Position numbers and translations under genes: made by a program. Below, one piece after another: positions 27,054-36,768 of a DNA stretch of 64,000 bases. Source of the DNA: an uncultured Sterolibacteriaceae bacterium. Lineage in GTDB: Bacteria > Pseudomonadota > Gammaproteobacteria > Burkholderiales > Rhodocyclaceae. The notes below the pieces were generated by a model, which ran no database searches, was not told the DNA's origin, and saw nothing but the letters and a program-made list of their open reading frames with translations. The stretch covers positions 434,001 through 498,000 of the forward strand of contig CALARK010000022.1 in the NCBI GenBank assembly GCA_937888595.1. The letters run 5' to 3'. How positions within the stretch are numbered: the stretch's first letter is position 1; every line of letters starts with the position of its first letter.

Positions 27054-28426
27054 TGGCGAAGCAGAAATCCGTTTATTCCTGCGCCGAGTGCGGCGCCACC
27101 TCGCCGAAGTGGCAGGGCCAGTGCCCCGGCTGTGGGCAGTGGAACACGCTGGTCGAGAGCGTCGCCGACGTGGCGCCGGGCGCGAAACGCTTCGGCGCGA
27201 GTTTCGCGCCGCTGACGGCCACCGGCAAGCCGCAGGATCTCGCGATGATCCGCCCGCGCGAGGAGCCGCGCCAGCCGACCGGCATCGAGGAGTTCGACCG
27301 CGTGCTCGGCGGCGGGCTGGTGGCTGGCGGCGTGGTGCTGATCGGCGGCGATCCTGGCATCGGCAAGTCGACGCTGCTGTTGCAGGCGCTCGCGCGGCTC
27401 GCCGAGATCGGCCAGCCTGTCCTGTATGTCTCGGGCGAGGAATCCGCGGAGCAGGTGGCGCTGCGCGCCCAGCGCCTGCAGGTGCCGGCGGCGGGGCTGC
27501 GCCTGCTGCCCGAGATCAACCTCGAAAAGATCGTCGTAGCGCTGCAGGAGGAGAAGCCGCTCGTCGCCGTGATCGATTCGATCCAGACGCTCTGGTCGGA
27601 CGCGCTGCAATCGGCCCCCGGCTCGGTTGCGCAGGTGCGCGAATGCGCGGCGCAGCTGACGCGCTTCGCCAAGCAGACCGGCACCTGCGTGATCCTCGTC
27701 GGCCACGTGACGAAGGAGGGCGCGCTCGCCGGTCCGCGCGTGCTGGAACACATCGTCGATACTGTGCTGTATTTCGAGGGCGACACGCATTCGAGCTTCC
27801 GCCTCGTGCGCGCTTTCAAGAACCGCTTCGGCGCGGTGAACGAGCTGGGTGTGTTCGCCATGACCGACAAGGGCCTCAAGGGCGTGTCGAACCCGTCCGC
27901 GCTGTTCCTCTCGCAGCACGCGCAGGACGTGGCGGGCAGTTGCGTGCTGGTGACGCAGGAAGGCACGCGGCCGCTGCTGGTCGAGATCCAGGCGCTCGTC
28001 GATTCCGCCATGGGCGGCAATCCGCGTCGGCTCACCGTCGGCCTCGACGCGCAGCGCCTCGCGATGCTGCTCGCCGTGCTGCACCGGCACGCCGGCGTGA
28101 TGTGCGGCGATCAGGATGTCTTTGTGAACGCCGTCGGCGGCGTGCGCATCCAGGAGCCGGCGGCCGACCTCGCCGTGCTGCTCGCCATCGTTTCGTCGCT
28201 GCGCAACAAGCCGCTGCCGGGCAAGTGGGTCGCCTTCGGCGAGATCGGCCTGGCCGGCGAGATCCGCCCCGCGCCGCGCGGGCAGGAACGCCTCAAGGAG
28301 GCCGCCAAGCTCGGCTTCACCCACGCGCTGATTCCCAAAGCCAACGCGCCGAAGCAGGCGATCAAGGGGCTCGAAGTGATCGCGCTCGAGCGCGTCGAGC
28401 AGGCGATCGAGCGGATGCGGACGTGA
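27053..28426 (+). CDS. radA: DNA repair protein RadA (Sms)
   Basis: 457 aa. RecA-like branch-migration helicase in recombination intermediates. Visible are the C4 zinc finger (CAECGATSPKWQGQCPGCGQW), Walker A GGDPGIGKSTLLLQ, the RadA signature KNRFGAVNELGVFAM and a Lon-protease-like C-terminal domain. The ATG overlaps the alr stop; a TTG one codon upstream is possible but less likely. Confidence 0.96.
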   Translation: MAKQKSVYSCAECGATSPKWQGQCPGCGQWNTLVESVADVAPGAKRFGASFAPLTATGKPQDLAMIRPREEPRQPTGIEEFDRVLGGGLVAGGVVLIGGDPGIGKSTLLLQALARLAEIGQPVLYVSGEESAEQVALRAQRLQVPAAGLRLLPEINLEKIVVALQEEKPLVAVIDSIQTLWSDALQSAPGSVAQVRECAAQLTRFAKQTGTCVILVGHVTKEGALAGPRVLEHIVDTVLYFEGDTHSSFRLVRAFKNRFGAVNELGVFAMTDKGLKGVSNPSALFLSQHAQDVAGSCVLVTQEGTRPLLVEIQALVDSAMGGNPRRLTVGLDAQRLAMLLAVLHRHAGVMCGDQDVFVNAVGGVRIQEPAADLAVLLAIVSSLRNKPLPGKWVAFGEIGLAGEIRPAPRGQERLKEAAKLGFTHALIPKANAPKQAIKGLEVIALERVEQAIERMRT

Positions 28427-28438
28427 TAGGCTGACACG

Positions 28439-28461
28439 CCGTATCGCCAGCGCCGATATTT
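28439..28461 (-). repeat. Degenerate dispersed repeat before the MHYT gene
   Basis: GTATCGCCAGCGCCGATATTTT ends two bases before the ATG at 28464 and fills the gap after radA. It leaves no room for a normal ribosome site. Confidence 0.45.
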
Positions 28462-28463
28462 TC

Positions 28464-31307
28464 ATGGCATTGAACGACGCCCTCGTCTTTCTCCCCGTTG
28501 CACCGCCGTCGAGTGCTCTCTATGTCGGCGTTTACGATCCCCGGCTGGTCGCGTTATCGGTAGGCATCGCCATTTTTGCCTCCTTGGCCGCGCTCGATGT
28601 CGCCGTGCGTGCCCGCCGCACGGAAAGGCTGTACGGCCGCATGGCCTGGATCGCGCTGGGGGCACTGGCGATGGGCGGGGGCATCTGGGCGATGCATTTC
28701 ATCGGCATGCTGGCACTCCAGCTGCCGTGCGGCGTCAGCTACGATGCGCCGCTGACCCTCTGGTCGATCCTGCCCGGCATCCTGGCCAGCGCCATCGCCA
28801 TCAACGTCATTCGTCATGTCCGGCCGAGCCATTGGCAGATCGCCACCGGCAGCCTGTTGCTGGGAGCGGGTATCGGGACCATGCACTACAGCGGCATGGC
28901 GGCGATGCGCATCGACGGACTGCTCCGCTACAACCCGCAATTGTTCGTCCTTTCCATCGTCGTGGCGGTCGTGCTGGCTTTTCTGGCGTTACAGATCCGC
29001 TACCGGATGCGGGCCAACAGCCGGTTGGGCAACCTGGTAGCTGCGCTGGTCATGGGCTGCGCGGTTTCCGGCATGCACTACACTGCAATGGCCGCGACCT
29101 ATTTTTTGCGCGAGGGCGACGGCAGCATCCCCGACAGCATGTTCCAGCCGACCTTGCTGGCGATCATCGTCAGCATTTTCACCGTCCTGCTGATCCTGCT
29201 GGTCATGGTGGCGGCCATCGCCGGCCGCACCCAGGAAAATACCCGCCGCCTGCGCGAAAGCGAATTCCGGATGCGCAATATTCTCGAGACGACCCAGGAG
29301 GGCTTTCTGCGGATCGATCGGGACATGACGGTGGTGGAAGTCAACGCCGCTTATTGCGCCATGCTGGGCTGGACACGCGAAAGCATCGTCGGTCGCCGTG
29401 CCACGGACTTTTTCACCGCGGAGAGCATCGCTGTCTTCCTGGCTCAGATGCCGAAGCGCGAGGCCGGGCAGAGCAGCAGCTACGAGATCGTCGTGGCCCG
29501 CCCCGACGGCACGACGCGACACTGCAACTTCAACGGTACGCCCATCTACGACGCGGATGGCGAAAGGCAGGGTTCGTTCGCCCTCGTGACCGACATTACC
29601 GACCGCATCGCCCACGAGGCCTATGTGCGGCGTGCTGTCACGGTCTTCGAGAACACCGCGGAAGGCGTGGTGACGACGGACGCGCAGGGCGTGATCCAGT
29701 CGATCAATCCGGCCTTCGAGCGCATCACCGGCTTCAGCGCTGCGGAAGCCGTAGGCAAGCGTCCTGCCATCCTGAAGTCCGGCCGGCACGATGAGACCTA
29801 CTACCAGCAGATGTGGGCGGAGATCAACCGGAGCGGGCAGTGGCAGGGCGAGATCTGGAACCGCCGCAATAACGGCGAGATCTATCCCGAGTGGCTGACC
29901 ATCAGCGCCGTGCGCGATGCCCAGGGGCAGGTGCAGAACTATATCGGTGTCTTTTCGGATATTTCCGACATCAAGCGTTCGGCGGCCGAACTGGAGCGCC
30001 TGGCCCATTACGATCCCCTGACCGACCTGGCCAACCGCCTGTTGTTCGGCGCGCAGTTGCGGCATGCGCTGGGACGGGCGGCCCGTCGCAATGACCTGCT
30101 GGCAGTGATGGAGATCGACCTCGACGGCTTCAAGAATGTCAACGACACGCTCGGGCATCCGGCCGGCGACCGGCTGCTGCAGATCGTCGCCCGGCGCTTG
30201 CGCGAAGTGCTTCGCAACGAGGATATCGTCGCCCGGCTGGGGGGCGACGAGTTCGCCATCGTGATGGAGTCGCTCGGTTCGGCGGATGATGCCGCGATCG
30301 TGGCCGACAAGATCATTACCGCGGTCGCCGAGCCGCTCGATCTCGACGGCCATGCGGCACGCGTCACCAGCAGCATCGGCATTGCCCTGTTCCCTGCCGA
30401 CGGCACGGATGCCACGGCCCTGCTCAAGGCGGCCGATACCGCGCTGTATGTCGCCAAGCGCGACGGGCGCAATACCTATCGTTTCTACGATGCCCACATG
30501 TCGGCCGCGGTACGGCAGCGTCATGAGCTCGAGCAGGGCCTGCGCCTGGCCATCGAGCGGGACGAGCTCGAATTGTGGTACCAGCCACAGATCGATCCGG
30601 CCAGGCGCCGCGTCGTCGGCGTGGAGGCGCTGGTCCGCTGGCGGCATCCCGAACGTGGCCTGATGCCGCCAGCGGAGTTCTTGCAGGTAGCGAGCGATAC
30701 CGGCCTCATCGTGCCGCTCGGCGAATGGGTGCTGCGTACCGCCTGCTGGCAGGTGCAGCGCTGGCAGGCCACGGGGATCGTGCTCGACCACATCGCGGTC
30801 AATGTCGACGGCCAGCAGGTCGTGCGCAGCGATTTCGTCGCCACCGTCGCGGCCGTCCTGGCCGAAACGGGCCTCTCGCCGGAGCGGCTGCAGCTGGAGA
30901 TTACCGAAAGCTTCCTGCTCGAGAACGCCGAAAACGGCATGGGCATGGTCGCTTGTTTTGCCGGCATGGGCGTGCAAACCGCCATCGACGACTTCGGTAC
31001 CGGCTACTCCTCGCTCGCCTACCTGAAGTATCTGCACGTCGACAGCCTGAAAATCGACAAGAGCTTCATCGACGACCTGCCGCAGGACAGTACCGGCGCG
31101 GCCATCGTCCAGGCCATCGCCCGGCTCGGCCGCGGCCTCGCCCTGAAGTTGGTGGCGGAAGGGGTGGAAACCGCCGCGCAGCTCGCGTATGTCCGACAGG
31201 TTGGCTGCGACCTCGTGCAAGGCTATTATTTTTCCCGACCCTTGCCAGCCGACGAGTTCGAGGCCTGGCTCGGGTCGGACCCGCTCAAACGCTTGCTGAT
31301 CGTATGA
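28464..31307 (+). CDS. MHYT-PAS-PAS-GGDEF-EAL cyclic-di-GMP enzyme
   Basis: 947 aa. An N-terminal seven-helix MHYT sensor has three copper/gas-type motifs (MHFIGMLALQL, MHYSGMAAMR, MHYTAMAATYF). Two PAS domains follow (about 270-390 and 390-510), then a GGDEF domain with intact RLGGDEFAIV and an EAL domain with EALVRWRHP, EITES, DDFGTGYSS, KIDKSF and AEGVET, all the residues for phosphodiesterase activity. It can therefore in principle both make and destroy c-di-GMP. It overlaps the downstream permease by 4 bp. Confidence 0.94.
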   Translation: MALNDALVFLPVAPPSSALYVGVYDPRLVALSVGIAIFASLAALDVAVRARRTERLYGRMAWIALGALAMGGGIWAMHFIGMLALQLPCGVSYDAPLTLWSILPGILASAIAINVIRHVRPSHWQIATGSLLLGAGIGTMHYSGMAAMRIDGLLRYNPQLFVLSIVVAVVLAFLALQIRYRMRANSRLGNLVAALVMGCAVSGMHYTAMAATYFLREGDGSIPDSMFQPTLLAIIVSIFTVLLILLVMVAAIAGRTQENTRRLRESEFRMRNILETTQEGFLRIDRDMTVVEVNAAYCAMLGWTRESIVGRRATDFFTAESIAVFLAQMPKREAGQSSSYEIVVARPDGTTRHCNFNGTPIYDADGERQGSFALVTDITDRIAHEAYVRRAVTVFENTAEGVVTTDAQGVIQSINPAFERITGFSAAEAVGKRPAILKSGRHDETYYQQMWAEINRSGQWQGEIWNRRNNGEIYPEWLTISAVRDAQGQVQNYIGVFSDISDIKRSAAELERLAHYDPLTDLANRLLFGAQLRHALGRAARRNDLLAVMEIDLDGFKNVNDTLGHPAGDRLLQIVARRLREVLRNEDIVARLGGDEFAIVMESLGSADDAAIVADKIITAVAEPLDLDGHAARVTSSIGIALFPADGTDATALLKAADTALYVAKRDGRNTYRFYDAHMSAAVRQRHELEQGLRLAIERDELELWYQPQIDPARRRVVGVEALVRWRHPERGLMPPAEFLQVASDTGLIVPLGEWVLRTACWQVQRWQATGIVLDHIAVNVDGQQVVRSDFVATVAAVLAETGLSPERLQLEITESFLLENAENGMGMVACFAGMGVQTAIDDFGTGYSSLAYLKYLHVDSLKIDKSFIDDLPQDSTGAAIVQAIARLGRGLALKLVAEGVETAAQLAYVRQVGCDLVQGYYFSRPLPADEFEAWLGSDPLKRLLIV

Positions 31308-33820
31308 ATACCCTGCGGCTTACCTTGCGCATGCTGTGGCGCGACCTGCGCTCCGGCGACCTGACCGTCCTGAGCATCGCCCTGATACTCGCCGTCGCGG
31401 CGCTGACCGGCGTGGGCTTTCTCGCTGACCGCGTGCAACGCGCGGTGGAGGGCGAAGCGCATCAGCTGCTCGGCGGCGACCTGCTGCTGACATCCGACCA
31501 TCCGTGGAGCGACGCGTTTCGGGATGCGGCCCGCGAGCGGGGCCTGAGGCTCGCGGAGAGTGCGAGCTTTCCCAGCATGGTCGGCGGGCCGGCCGGCGTC
31601 CAGCTGGCCGAGATCAAGGCCGTCTCGGCCGGCTACCCGCTGCGCGGAGCGTTGCGCAAGGCGCCCGATCTCAACGTGCCGGATGCCGAGGCGGGCGGCG
31701 ATGCGCGCAGTCCCGCCCCGGGAACGGCCTGGCCGGACGAGCGTCTGGCGGCGGCGCTGGGCGTGGCGCCATCGTCGCGCGATGGCGATCCGGCCGGGCG
31801 ACTAAAAGTCGGCGCCGGCGAGACGGCGGTCGCCGCCATCCTGACCTTCGAGCCGGATCGCGGCATCAATCCCTTCGCGATCGCGCCGCGCCTGTTGATG
31901 TCGCTCGCCGACCTGCCGGCCACCGGGCTGATCCAGCCGGGCAGCCGCGTCACTTGGCGGCTGCATCTCGCGGGCGAGGCCCGCGCCGTGGCCGAATTCC
32001 GCCGCTGGGCGCAGTCGCGGCTCGGCCGCGGCGAGCGGATCGAGGGGCTCGACGATGCCCGCCCGGAAATCCGCAACCTCGTCGAACGCGCCCAGCGCTT
32101 CCTGCGCCTGGCCGCATTGCTCACCGTGGTGCTGGCCGCCGTTGCGGTCGGCCTCGCGGCGCGGCACTACATGCGCACGCACCTCGACGCCTGCGCGGTG
32201 ATGCGCTGCCTCGGGGCCGGCGAGCGCCAGATCCTGTTCATCCATGGTGGCGAGTTCCTGTTGCTCGGACTGGCGGCGACACTGGCGGGCAGCGGGCTGG
32301 GCTACCTGCTGCAGTTGCTGTTGCAGGCACTGCTCGCCGGACTGGTCTCCGGCACGCTGCCCGCCCCCGGACCGCTGCCCTGGCTGCACGGCTTCGCCGT
32401 CGGCAGCGTCCTGATCGCCGGTTTCGTGCTGCCGCCGCTGCTGCGCCTCAAGGCGGTCCCGACCGTGCGTGTGTTGCGTCGTGAGTGGGGCGATACCGCG
32501 CCGCTGACTTTCGTGTCCTACCTGGCGGGCCTGGGTTGCCTGGCAGCCCTGATGCTCTGGATGGCCGGCGAGTGGCGGCTGGGCCTCGTCGTGCTGGGCG
32601 GATTCCTCGTCGCCATTGCCGTGTTTGCCGTGGCCGGCCGGCTGCTGCTAGCCGTTGTCTGGCGCCTGTTGAAGCATCGTGCGACGGGCGGCTGGCGCAT
32701 CGGTCTGGCCAACCTGCAGCGCCGCCGCGAGGCTTCGCTGGTCCAGGCCGTGGCGCTGGCGCTGGGCCTCACGACCCTGCTGCTGCTGACGCTGGCACGC
32801 GACGATCTGCTCGATGCCTGGCGCACGCGCATCCCGCCGGATGCCCCGAACCGTTTCCTCATCAACATCCAGCCCGAACAGCGTCCCGCCATCGCCGACT
32901 TTTTCCGTGCCGCGGGGCTGGCGCCACCCGAGATGGAGCCCATGGTGCGGGGTCGTTTCGTCCGGCTCAACGGACGTGCCGTGGGGCCGCAGGATTTCGT
33001 CGAGCCGCGCGCCCGACGCCTCGTCGAGCGGGAGTTCAACCTGTCCGCCCGCGGCGACCTGCCGCCCGCCAACAGGGTGATTGCCGGCCGCTGGCACGGT
33101 GAACATGCCGGTCCGCAGTTCTCGGTCGAGGCCGGGCTGGCGGAAACCCTGAACCTGCATGTCGGCGACGAGCTGGAGTTCGACATCGCCGGGTTGCCGC
33201 TGGTCGCGCGCGTCACCTCTCTGCGCAGCCTGGAGTGGGACTCGATGCGCGTGAACTTCTTCGTCATCACGCCGCCGGGCAGCCTCGACGACCGTCCCAC
33301 GAGCTACATCACCAGTTTCCATCTGCCCGCGGAACAGTCCGGCTTCATCACCGCGCTGGTGCGCGAGTTTCCCAACATCACGGCCATCGACGTCGCCGCC
33401 CTGATGCGCCAGTTGCAGGACACGCTCGACCAAGTGGTCGGCGCGGTGCAACTGGTGTTCGGCTTCGCGCTGCTGGCCGGGCTGGTGGTGCTGTATGCCG
33501 CCCTGCAGGCGACAGCCGGGGAACGGCGCCATGAACTGGCCGTGCTGCGGGCGCTGGGTGCACGGCGCCGGCAGTTGCGCGATGCGCTGCTGGCCGAATT
33601 CTGCACCCTCGGTGCTGTAGCCGGATTGCTGGCGGGCATCGCGGCAACGGCCCTCGGGACGGCACTCGCCCGCTGGGTGTTCCAGCTGCCCTATCTGCCC
33701 ACGCCGGCCTTGCTGCTGACCGGCCTGCTGGTCGGTGCCGGCGGAGTGGTCGCTGCCGGCCTGGCGGCGACGCGTCAATCGCGTTCGGGCCGGGTCGCCG
33801 AAGGGCTGCGCAGCATTTGA
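31304..33820 (+). CDS. FtsX/YbbP-type ABC transporter permease
   Basis: 838 aa from the ATG at 31304, which overlaps the previous stop. It has the YbbP-like layout: an N-terminal TM helix (VLSIALILAVAALTGVGFLAD), a large periplasmic domain, a block of TM helices around 265-470, a second periplasmic domain, and C-terminal FtsX helices with LRALGARRRQLRDALLAEF. Such permeases normally work with a YbbA-like ATPase encoded next door, but none is here. A dispersed repeat adds KVGAGET near residue 167. Substrate unknown; export of lipid-linked or envelope material is the family expectation. Confidence 0.85.
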   Translation: MNTLRLTLRMLWRDLRSGDLTVLSIALILAVAALTGVGFLADRVQRAVEGEAHQLLGGDLLLTSDHPWSDAFRDAARERGLRLAESASFPSMVGGPAGVQLAEIKAVSAGYPLRGALRKAPDLNVPDAEAGGDARSPAPGTAWPDERLAAALGVAPSSRDGDPAGRLKVGAGETAVAAILTFEPDRGINPFAIAPRLLMSLADLPATGLIQPGSRVTWRLHLAGEARAVAEFRRWAQSRLGRGERIEGLDDARPEIRNLVERAQRFLRLAALLTVVLAAVAVGLAARHYMRTHLDACAVMRCLGAGERQILFIHGGEFLLLGLAATLAGSGLGYLLQLLLQALLAGLVSGTLPAPGPLPWLHGFAVGSVLIAGFVLPPLLRLKAVPTVRVLRREWGDTAPLTFVSYLAGLGCLAALMLWMAGEWRLGLVVLGGFLVAIAVFAVAGRLLLAVVWRLLKHRATGGWRIGLANLQRRREASLVQAVALALGLTTLLLLTLARDDLLDAWRTRIPPDAPNRFLINIQPEQRPAIADFFRAAGLAPPEMEPMVRGRFVRLNGRAVGPQDFVEPRARRLVEREFNLSARGDLPPANRVIAGRWHGEHAGPQFSVEAGLAETLNLHVGDELEFDIAGLPLVARVTSLRSLEWDSMRVNFFVITPPGSLDDRPTSYITSFHLPAEQSGFITALVREFPNITAIDVAALMRQLQDTLDQVVGAVQLVFGFALLAGLVVLYAALQATAGERRHELAVLRALGARRRQLRDALLAEFCTLGAVAGLLAGIAATALGTALARWVFQLPYLPTPALLLTGLLVGAGGVVAAGLAATRQSRSGRVAEGLRSI
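31805..31826 (+). repeat. Dispersed 22-bp repeat in the permease gene
   Basis: Read as LKVGAGETA in the first periplasmic domain. Confidence 0.7.
32881..32902 (-). repeat. Weak dispersed-repeat match in the permease gene
   Basis: GCGTCCCGCCATCGCCGACT then TT, two mismatches from the inverted consensus, read as RPAIADFF in an unusual frame. Possibly chance. Confidence 0.3.
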
Positions 33821-33863
33821 CGAAGCGCAAAGCGGGCCGCTGCATTTGGCTCATAATGGGCCG

Positions 33864-35684
33864 ATGAAAAGCCCGCCCGATTCCCTCTCCGCCAGCGATT
33901 CTCCGATCGTAGCCGAAGGAATTTCGCTGAGCCGCTACCGGACGATACTGGTATCGCTCTATGCGGTTTCGGCCCTGTTTTTCCTCGGGCTCGGCGTCTA
34001 CGAACGGCAGCGGATCGATGACAACATCGATGCGATCGCGCTCGAGCGCGGGCGGGTGCTGTTCGGCCTGATCGAGCTGACTCGCGACTGGAATGCCCGC
34101 CATGGCGGTATTTACGTGCCGGTTACCGAGACGACACAGCCGAACCCGTATCTCGAGCATCCGCGGCGCGACGTGGAAACGACCGACGGGCATCGGCTGA
34201 CCATGGTGAATCCGGCCTTCATGACGCGGCAGATCGCGGAACTGGCGGAGCGCATGACCGGCGTGCGTTTCCATATCACCAGCCTGAAGCCGATACGTCC
34301 CGCCAACGAGGCCGACGAATGGGAGGCCAGCAGCTTGCGCATGTTCGAGTCTGCCGTCCTCAAGGAGCGTGTCCAGTATTTTGACAGCTATCCCTTCGGC
34401 ACACAGGAGTCGCGTCCGGCGCATCGCTACATGGCGCCCCTGCTGGTCAAGAAACCCTGCCTCACCTGCCATGAAAAGCAGGGTTACCGGGTCGGGGATA
34501 TCCGCGGCGGCATCTCGGTCACGATGCCGGCCGAGGATCTGATGGCGGTGCGGGACCAGCGGGTCAGGGGGTCGATGCTGATCGTTCTGGCGAGCTTCAT
34601 CGTCACCAGTGCGCTGCTGCATCTGCTCGCCGGGCGGGCACGCACGTACTACCTGCAGTTGCAGCGGCTCGCAAAAACCCAGGAAGGCGTGATCGCAGAA
34701 CGCACCTGCGAACTCGAGGCGCGCAACGAGGATCTGCGGCGCGAGATCGTCGAACGCCGTCGCAACGAACACGAGTTGCGGCTGGCGGGCGCCGTGTTCG
34801 AGAGCGCGGCGGAGGCGATCGTGGTCACGGACGCCGACAACAATATCGTGCGAGTCAATCCCGCCTTCACCGCGATCACGGGCTACACGCCGAAGGAAGT
34901 GACGGGGCGCAATCCCGGACTGCTGAAGTCCGGCCGCCACGACAAGGCGTTCTACGACGAAATGTGGAAGTCGCTCGACACCCTCGGCCACTGGGAGGGG
35001 GAAATCTGGAATCGCCACAAGAATGGCGACATCTTCGTCGAGTGGCTGTCGATTTCCCGCATCGAGGGCGAAGATCCCGGGGGCGGCCGCTATCTCGCCG
35101 TCTTCCACGACATCACTCGCCGCAAGGAAGCGGAGGATGCGCTGCGCCATCGGGCCCAGCACGACCCGCTGACCGACCTGCCGAACCGGGCCCTGTTCCG
35201 CGACCGGCTCGAGGCCGCCTTGAGCCAGGCACGCCGCTACCGCCGCAGCTTTGCGCTGATGATGGTGGACCTCGATCGCTTCAAGGAAGTGAACGACTCG
35301 CTCGGGCATGCCGCCGGCGACGAGTTGCTGATCGAGGCGTCGCGCCGCCTGTCGAGTTGCGTGCGCGAAGCCGATACCATCGCACGAATCGGCGGCGACG
35401 AATTCGCGATGATCCTGACCGAACTGGAAAACGAGAAGGAAGCGGAGCAGGTGGCGCGCCGTGCTGTCGCGTTGCTGGCCGAGCCCTACTATCTCGATGC
35501 CGGTACGGCGAGAATTTCCGGCTGCATCGGCATCGCGCTGTGTCCGCAGCACGGCCTGGATAGCGAGCACCTGCAGCGCAATGCCGATTCGGCCCTGTAC
35601 AAGGCGAAGGAGGGCGGCCGCAACGCCTACCGGATTCATGCCGGCGTGCCGCGCGGGGAGTCCCCGCAGGGCGACCTGCTCTAG
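33864..35684 (+). CDS. DUF3365 heme-sensor-PAS-GGDEF diguanylate cyclase
   Basis: 606 aa from the ATG at 33864. A TM helix (TILVSLYAVSALFFLGLGVY) is followed by a periplasmic Tll0287-like/DUF3365 domain with the c-type heme motif CLTCHEK near residue 198, a second TM helix (MLIVLASFIVTSALLHLLAG), a coiled coil, one PAS domain and a GGDEF domain with intact RIGGDEFAMIL. It likely senses redox state or gas through heme and makes c-di-GMP. There is no EAL domain. It is the third gene of a co-directional run with the MHYT protein and the permease. Confidence 0.92.
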   Translation: MKSPPDSLSASDSPIVAEGISLSRYRTILVSLYAVSALFFLGLGVYERQRIDDNIDAIALERGRVLFGLIELTRDWNARHGGIYVPVTETTQPNPYLEHPRRDVETTDGHRLTMVNPAFMTRQIAELAERMTGVRFHITSLKPIRPANEADEWEASSLRMFESAVLKERVQYFDSYPFGTQESRPAHRYMAPLLVKKPCLTCHEKQGYRVGDIRGGISVTMPAEDLMAVRDQRVRGSMLIVLASFIVTSALLHLLAGRARTYYLQLQRLAKTQEGVIAERTCELEARNEDLRREIVERRRNEHELRLAGAVFESAAEAIVVTDADNNIVRVNPAFTAITGYTPKEVTGRNPGLLKSGRHDKAFYDEMWKSLDTLGHWEGEIWNRHKNGDIFVEWLSISRIEGEDPGGGRYLAVFHDITRRKEAEDALRHRAQHDPLTDLPNRALFRDRLEAALSQARRYRRSFALMMVDLDRFKEVNDSLGHAAGDELLIEASRRLSSCVREADTIARIGGDEFAMILTELENEKEAEQVARRAVALLAEPYYLDAGTARISGCIGIALCPQHGLDSEHLQRNADSALYKAKEGGRNAYRIHAGVPRGESPQGDLL

Positions 35685-35765
35685 ATCCCTTTCCCGTGGC
35701 AGGGGAATGCGCTTGCGGCGGCGATATCGTCGGTTAGAATCGTCCGACGATTTCCGGAGACCCTC

Positions 35766-36242
35766 ATGCATCTGCAGGCAGGACAACCCGCTCCCCACTT
35801 CAGTTTGCCCGATGCCGACATGGAGCCATTCGATTCGGCGTCGCTGATCGGCAAGGAGCATCTGGTGCTGTTTTTCTATCCGAAGGACGGTACGCCGTAC
35901 TGCACGCTCGAGGCCATCGATTTTTCCGACCACGAGAGCGAGTTCAACCGGCTCGGCTGCACAGTGGTCGGCATCTCGCGCGACGACTGTCTCGCCCATG
36001 CGGATTTTCGCGACAAGCACGGCCTGTCGATCCGCCTGCTCTCGGACGAGGACGGCGCCGTCTGCCACAAGTTCGGCGTGTTGCACTACCGCGAGCACGA
36101 CGGTCACAAGAAACTGTGCCTGATCCGCTCGACTTTCATCATCGACAAGCATGGCGTGATCCGCCACGCTCTCCACGACGTGACGCCGAAGGGGCACGCC
36201 GCCGAGGTCTTCCAGCTCGTCAAGCAGCTCGGCAAGAAATAG
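35766..36242 (+). CDS. bcp: Peroxiredoxin, Bcp/PrxQ type
   Basis: 158 aa. Thiol peroxidase that reduces H2O2 and organic peroxides. Peroxidatic Cys46 lies in DGTPYCTLEAIDF, where most relatives have TPGCT. The usual PrxQ resolving Cys five residues later is absent; C-containing DDCLAH and AVCHKFG are other candidates. CGGAGA precedes the ATG. Followed by slyD after 28 bases. Confidence 0.92.
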   Translation: MHLQAGQPAPHFSLPDADMEPFDSASLIGKEHLVLFFYPKDGTPYCTLEAIDFSDHESEFNRLGCTVVGISRDDCLAHADFRDKHGLSIRLLSDEDGAVCHKFGVLHYREHDGHKKLCLIRSTFIIDKHGVIRHALHDVTPKGHAAEVFQLVKQLGKK

Positions 36243-36270
36243 TTACCCCCTTCATCGACAGGAGTCATTC

Positions 36271-36756
36271 ATGCAAATCGGCCCGGATACCGTAGTCACG
36301 CTCGCCTATCGCGTTACCGACAGCGACGGCAACCTTATCGATGCCGGCGAACGTCCGCTGGTCTACCTGCATGGCGGTTACGGCGGCATCTTCGAAAAAA
36401 TCGAGGAGGAGCTGCTCGGGCAGTCCATCGGCTTTCAGAAGGACATCCGCCTGCATCCCGAAGAGGCCTTCGGCGACTACGATGCCGAACTCGTGCTGAT
36501 GGAGTCGCGCGACCTGTTTCCCGACGACATCGAGGTCGGCATGCAGTTCGAGCGCGCCACCGAGAACGGCGATGACGACATGCTCTACACGATCACCGAC
36601 ATCGCCGAAGGCAAGGTGGTGGTCGATGGCAATCATCCGCTGGCCGGCATGGCGCTGGTGTTTTCCTGCACGGTGAACGACGTGCGTGCGGCGACGCCGG
36701 AAGAGGTCGCGCACGGCCACGTGCATGGCGAGGGCGGCCACGCCCACGCCCACTGA
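36271..36756 (+). CDS. slyD: SlyD-type FKBP peptidyl-prolyl isomerase
   Basis: 161 aa. FKBP core with inserted chaperone flap: VTLAYRVTDSDGNLIDAG, LVYLHGGYGGIFEKIEEELLG, LHPEEAFGDYD and VDGNHPLAGMALVF. It ends in a short His-rich tail (HGHVHGEGGHAHAH), the metal-binding feature of SlyD. Ribosome site is ACAGGAG. Likely co-transcribed with bcp. Confidence 0.94.
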   Translation: MQIGPDTVVTLAYRVTDSDGNLIDAGERPLVYLHGGYGGIFEKIEEELLGQSIGFQKDIRLHPEEAFGDYDAELVLMESRDLFPDDIEVGMQFERATENGDDDMLYTITDIAEGKVVVDGNHPLAGMALVFSCTVNDVRAATPEEVAHGHVHGEGGHAHAH

Positions 36757-36768
36757 TCGGCACGGGCG

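Noticed and set aside
32881..32902. Dispersed-repeat copy in the permease gene
   Set aside because: Listed at low confidence only: two mismatches and an unusual reading frame make a chance match likely.
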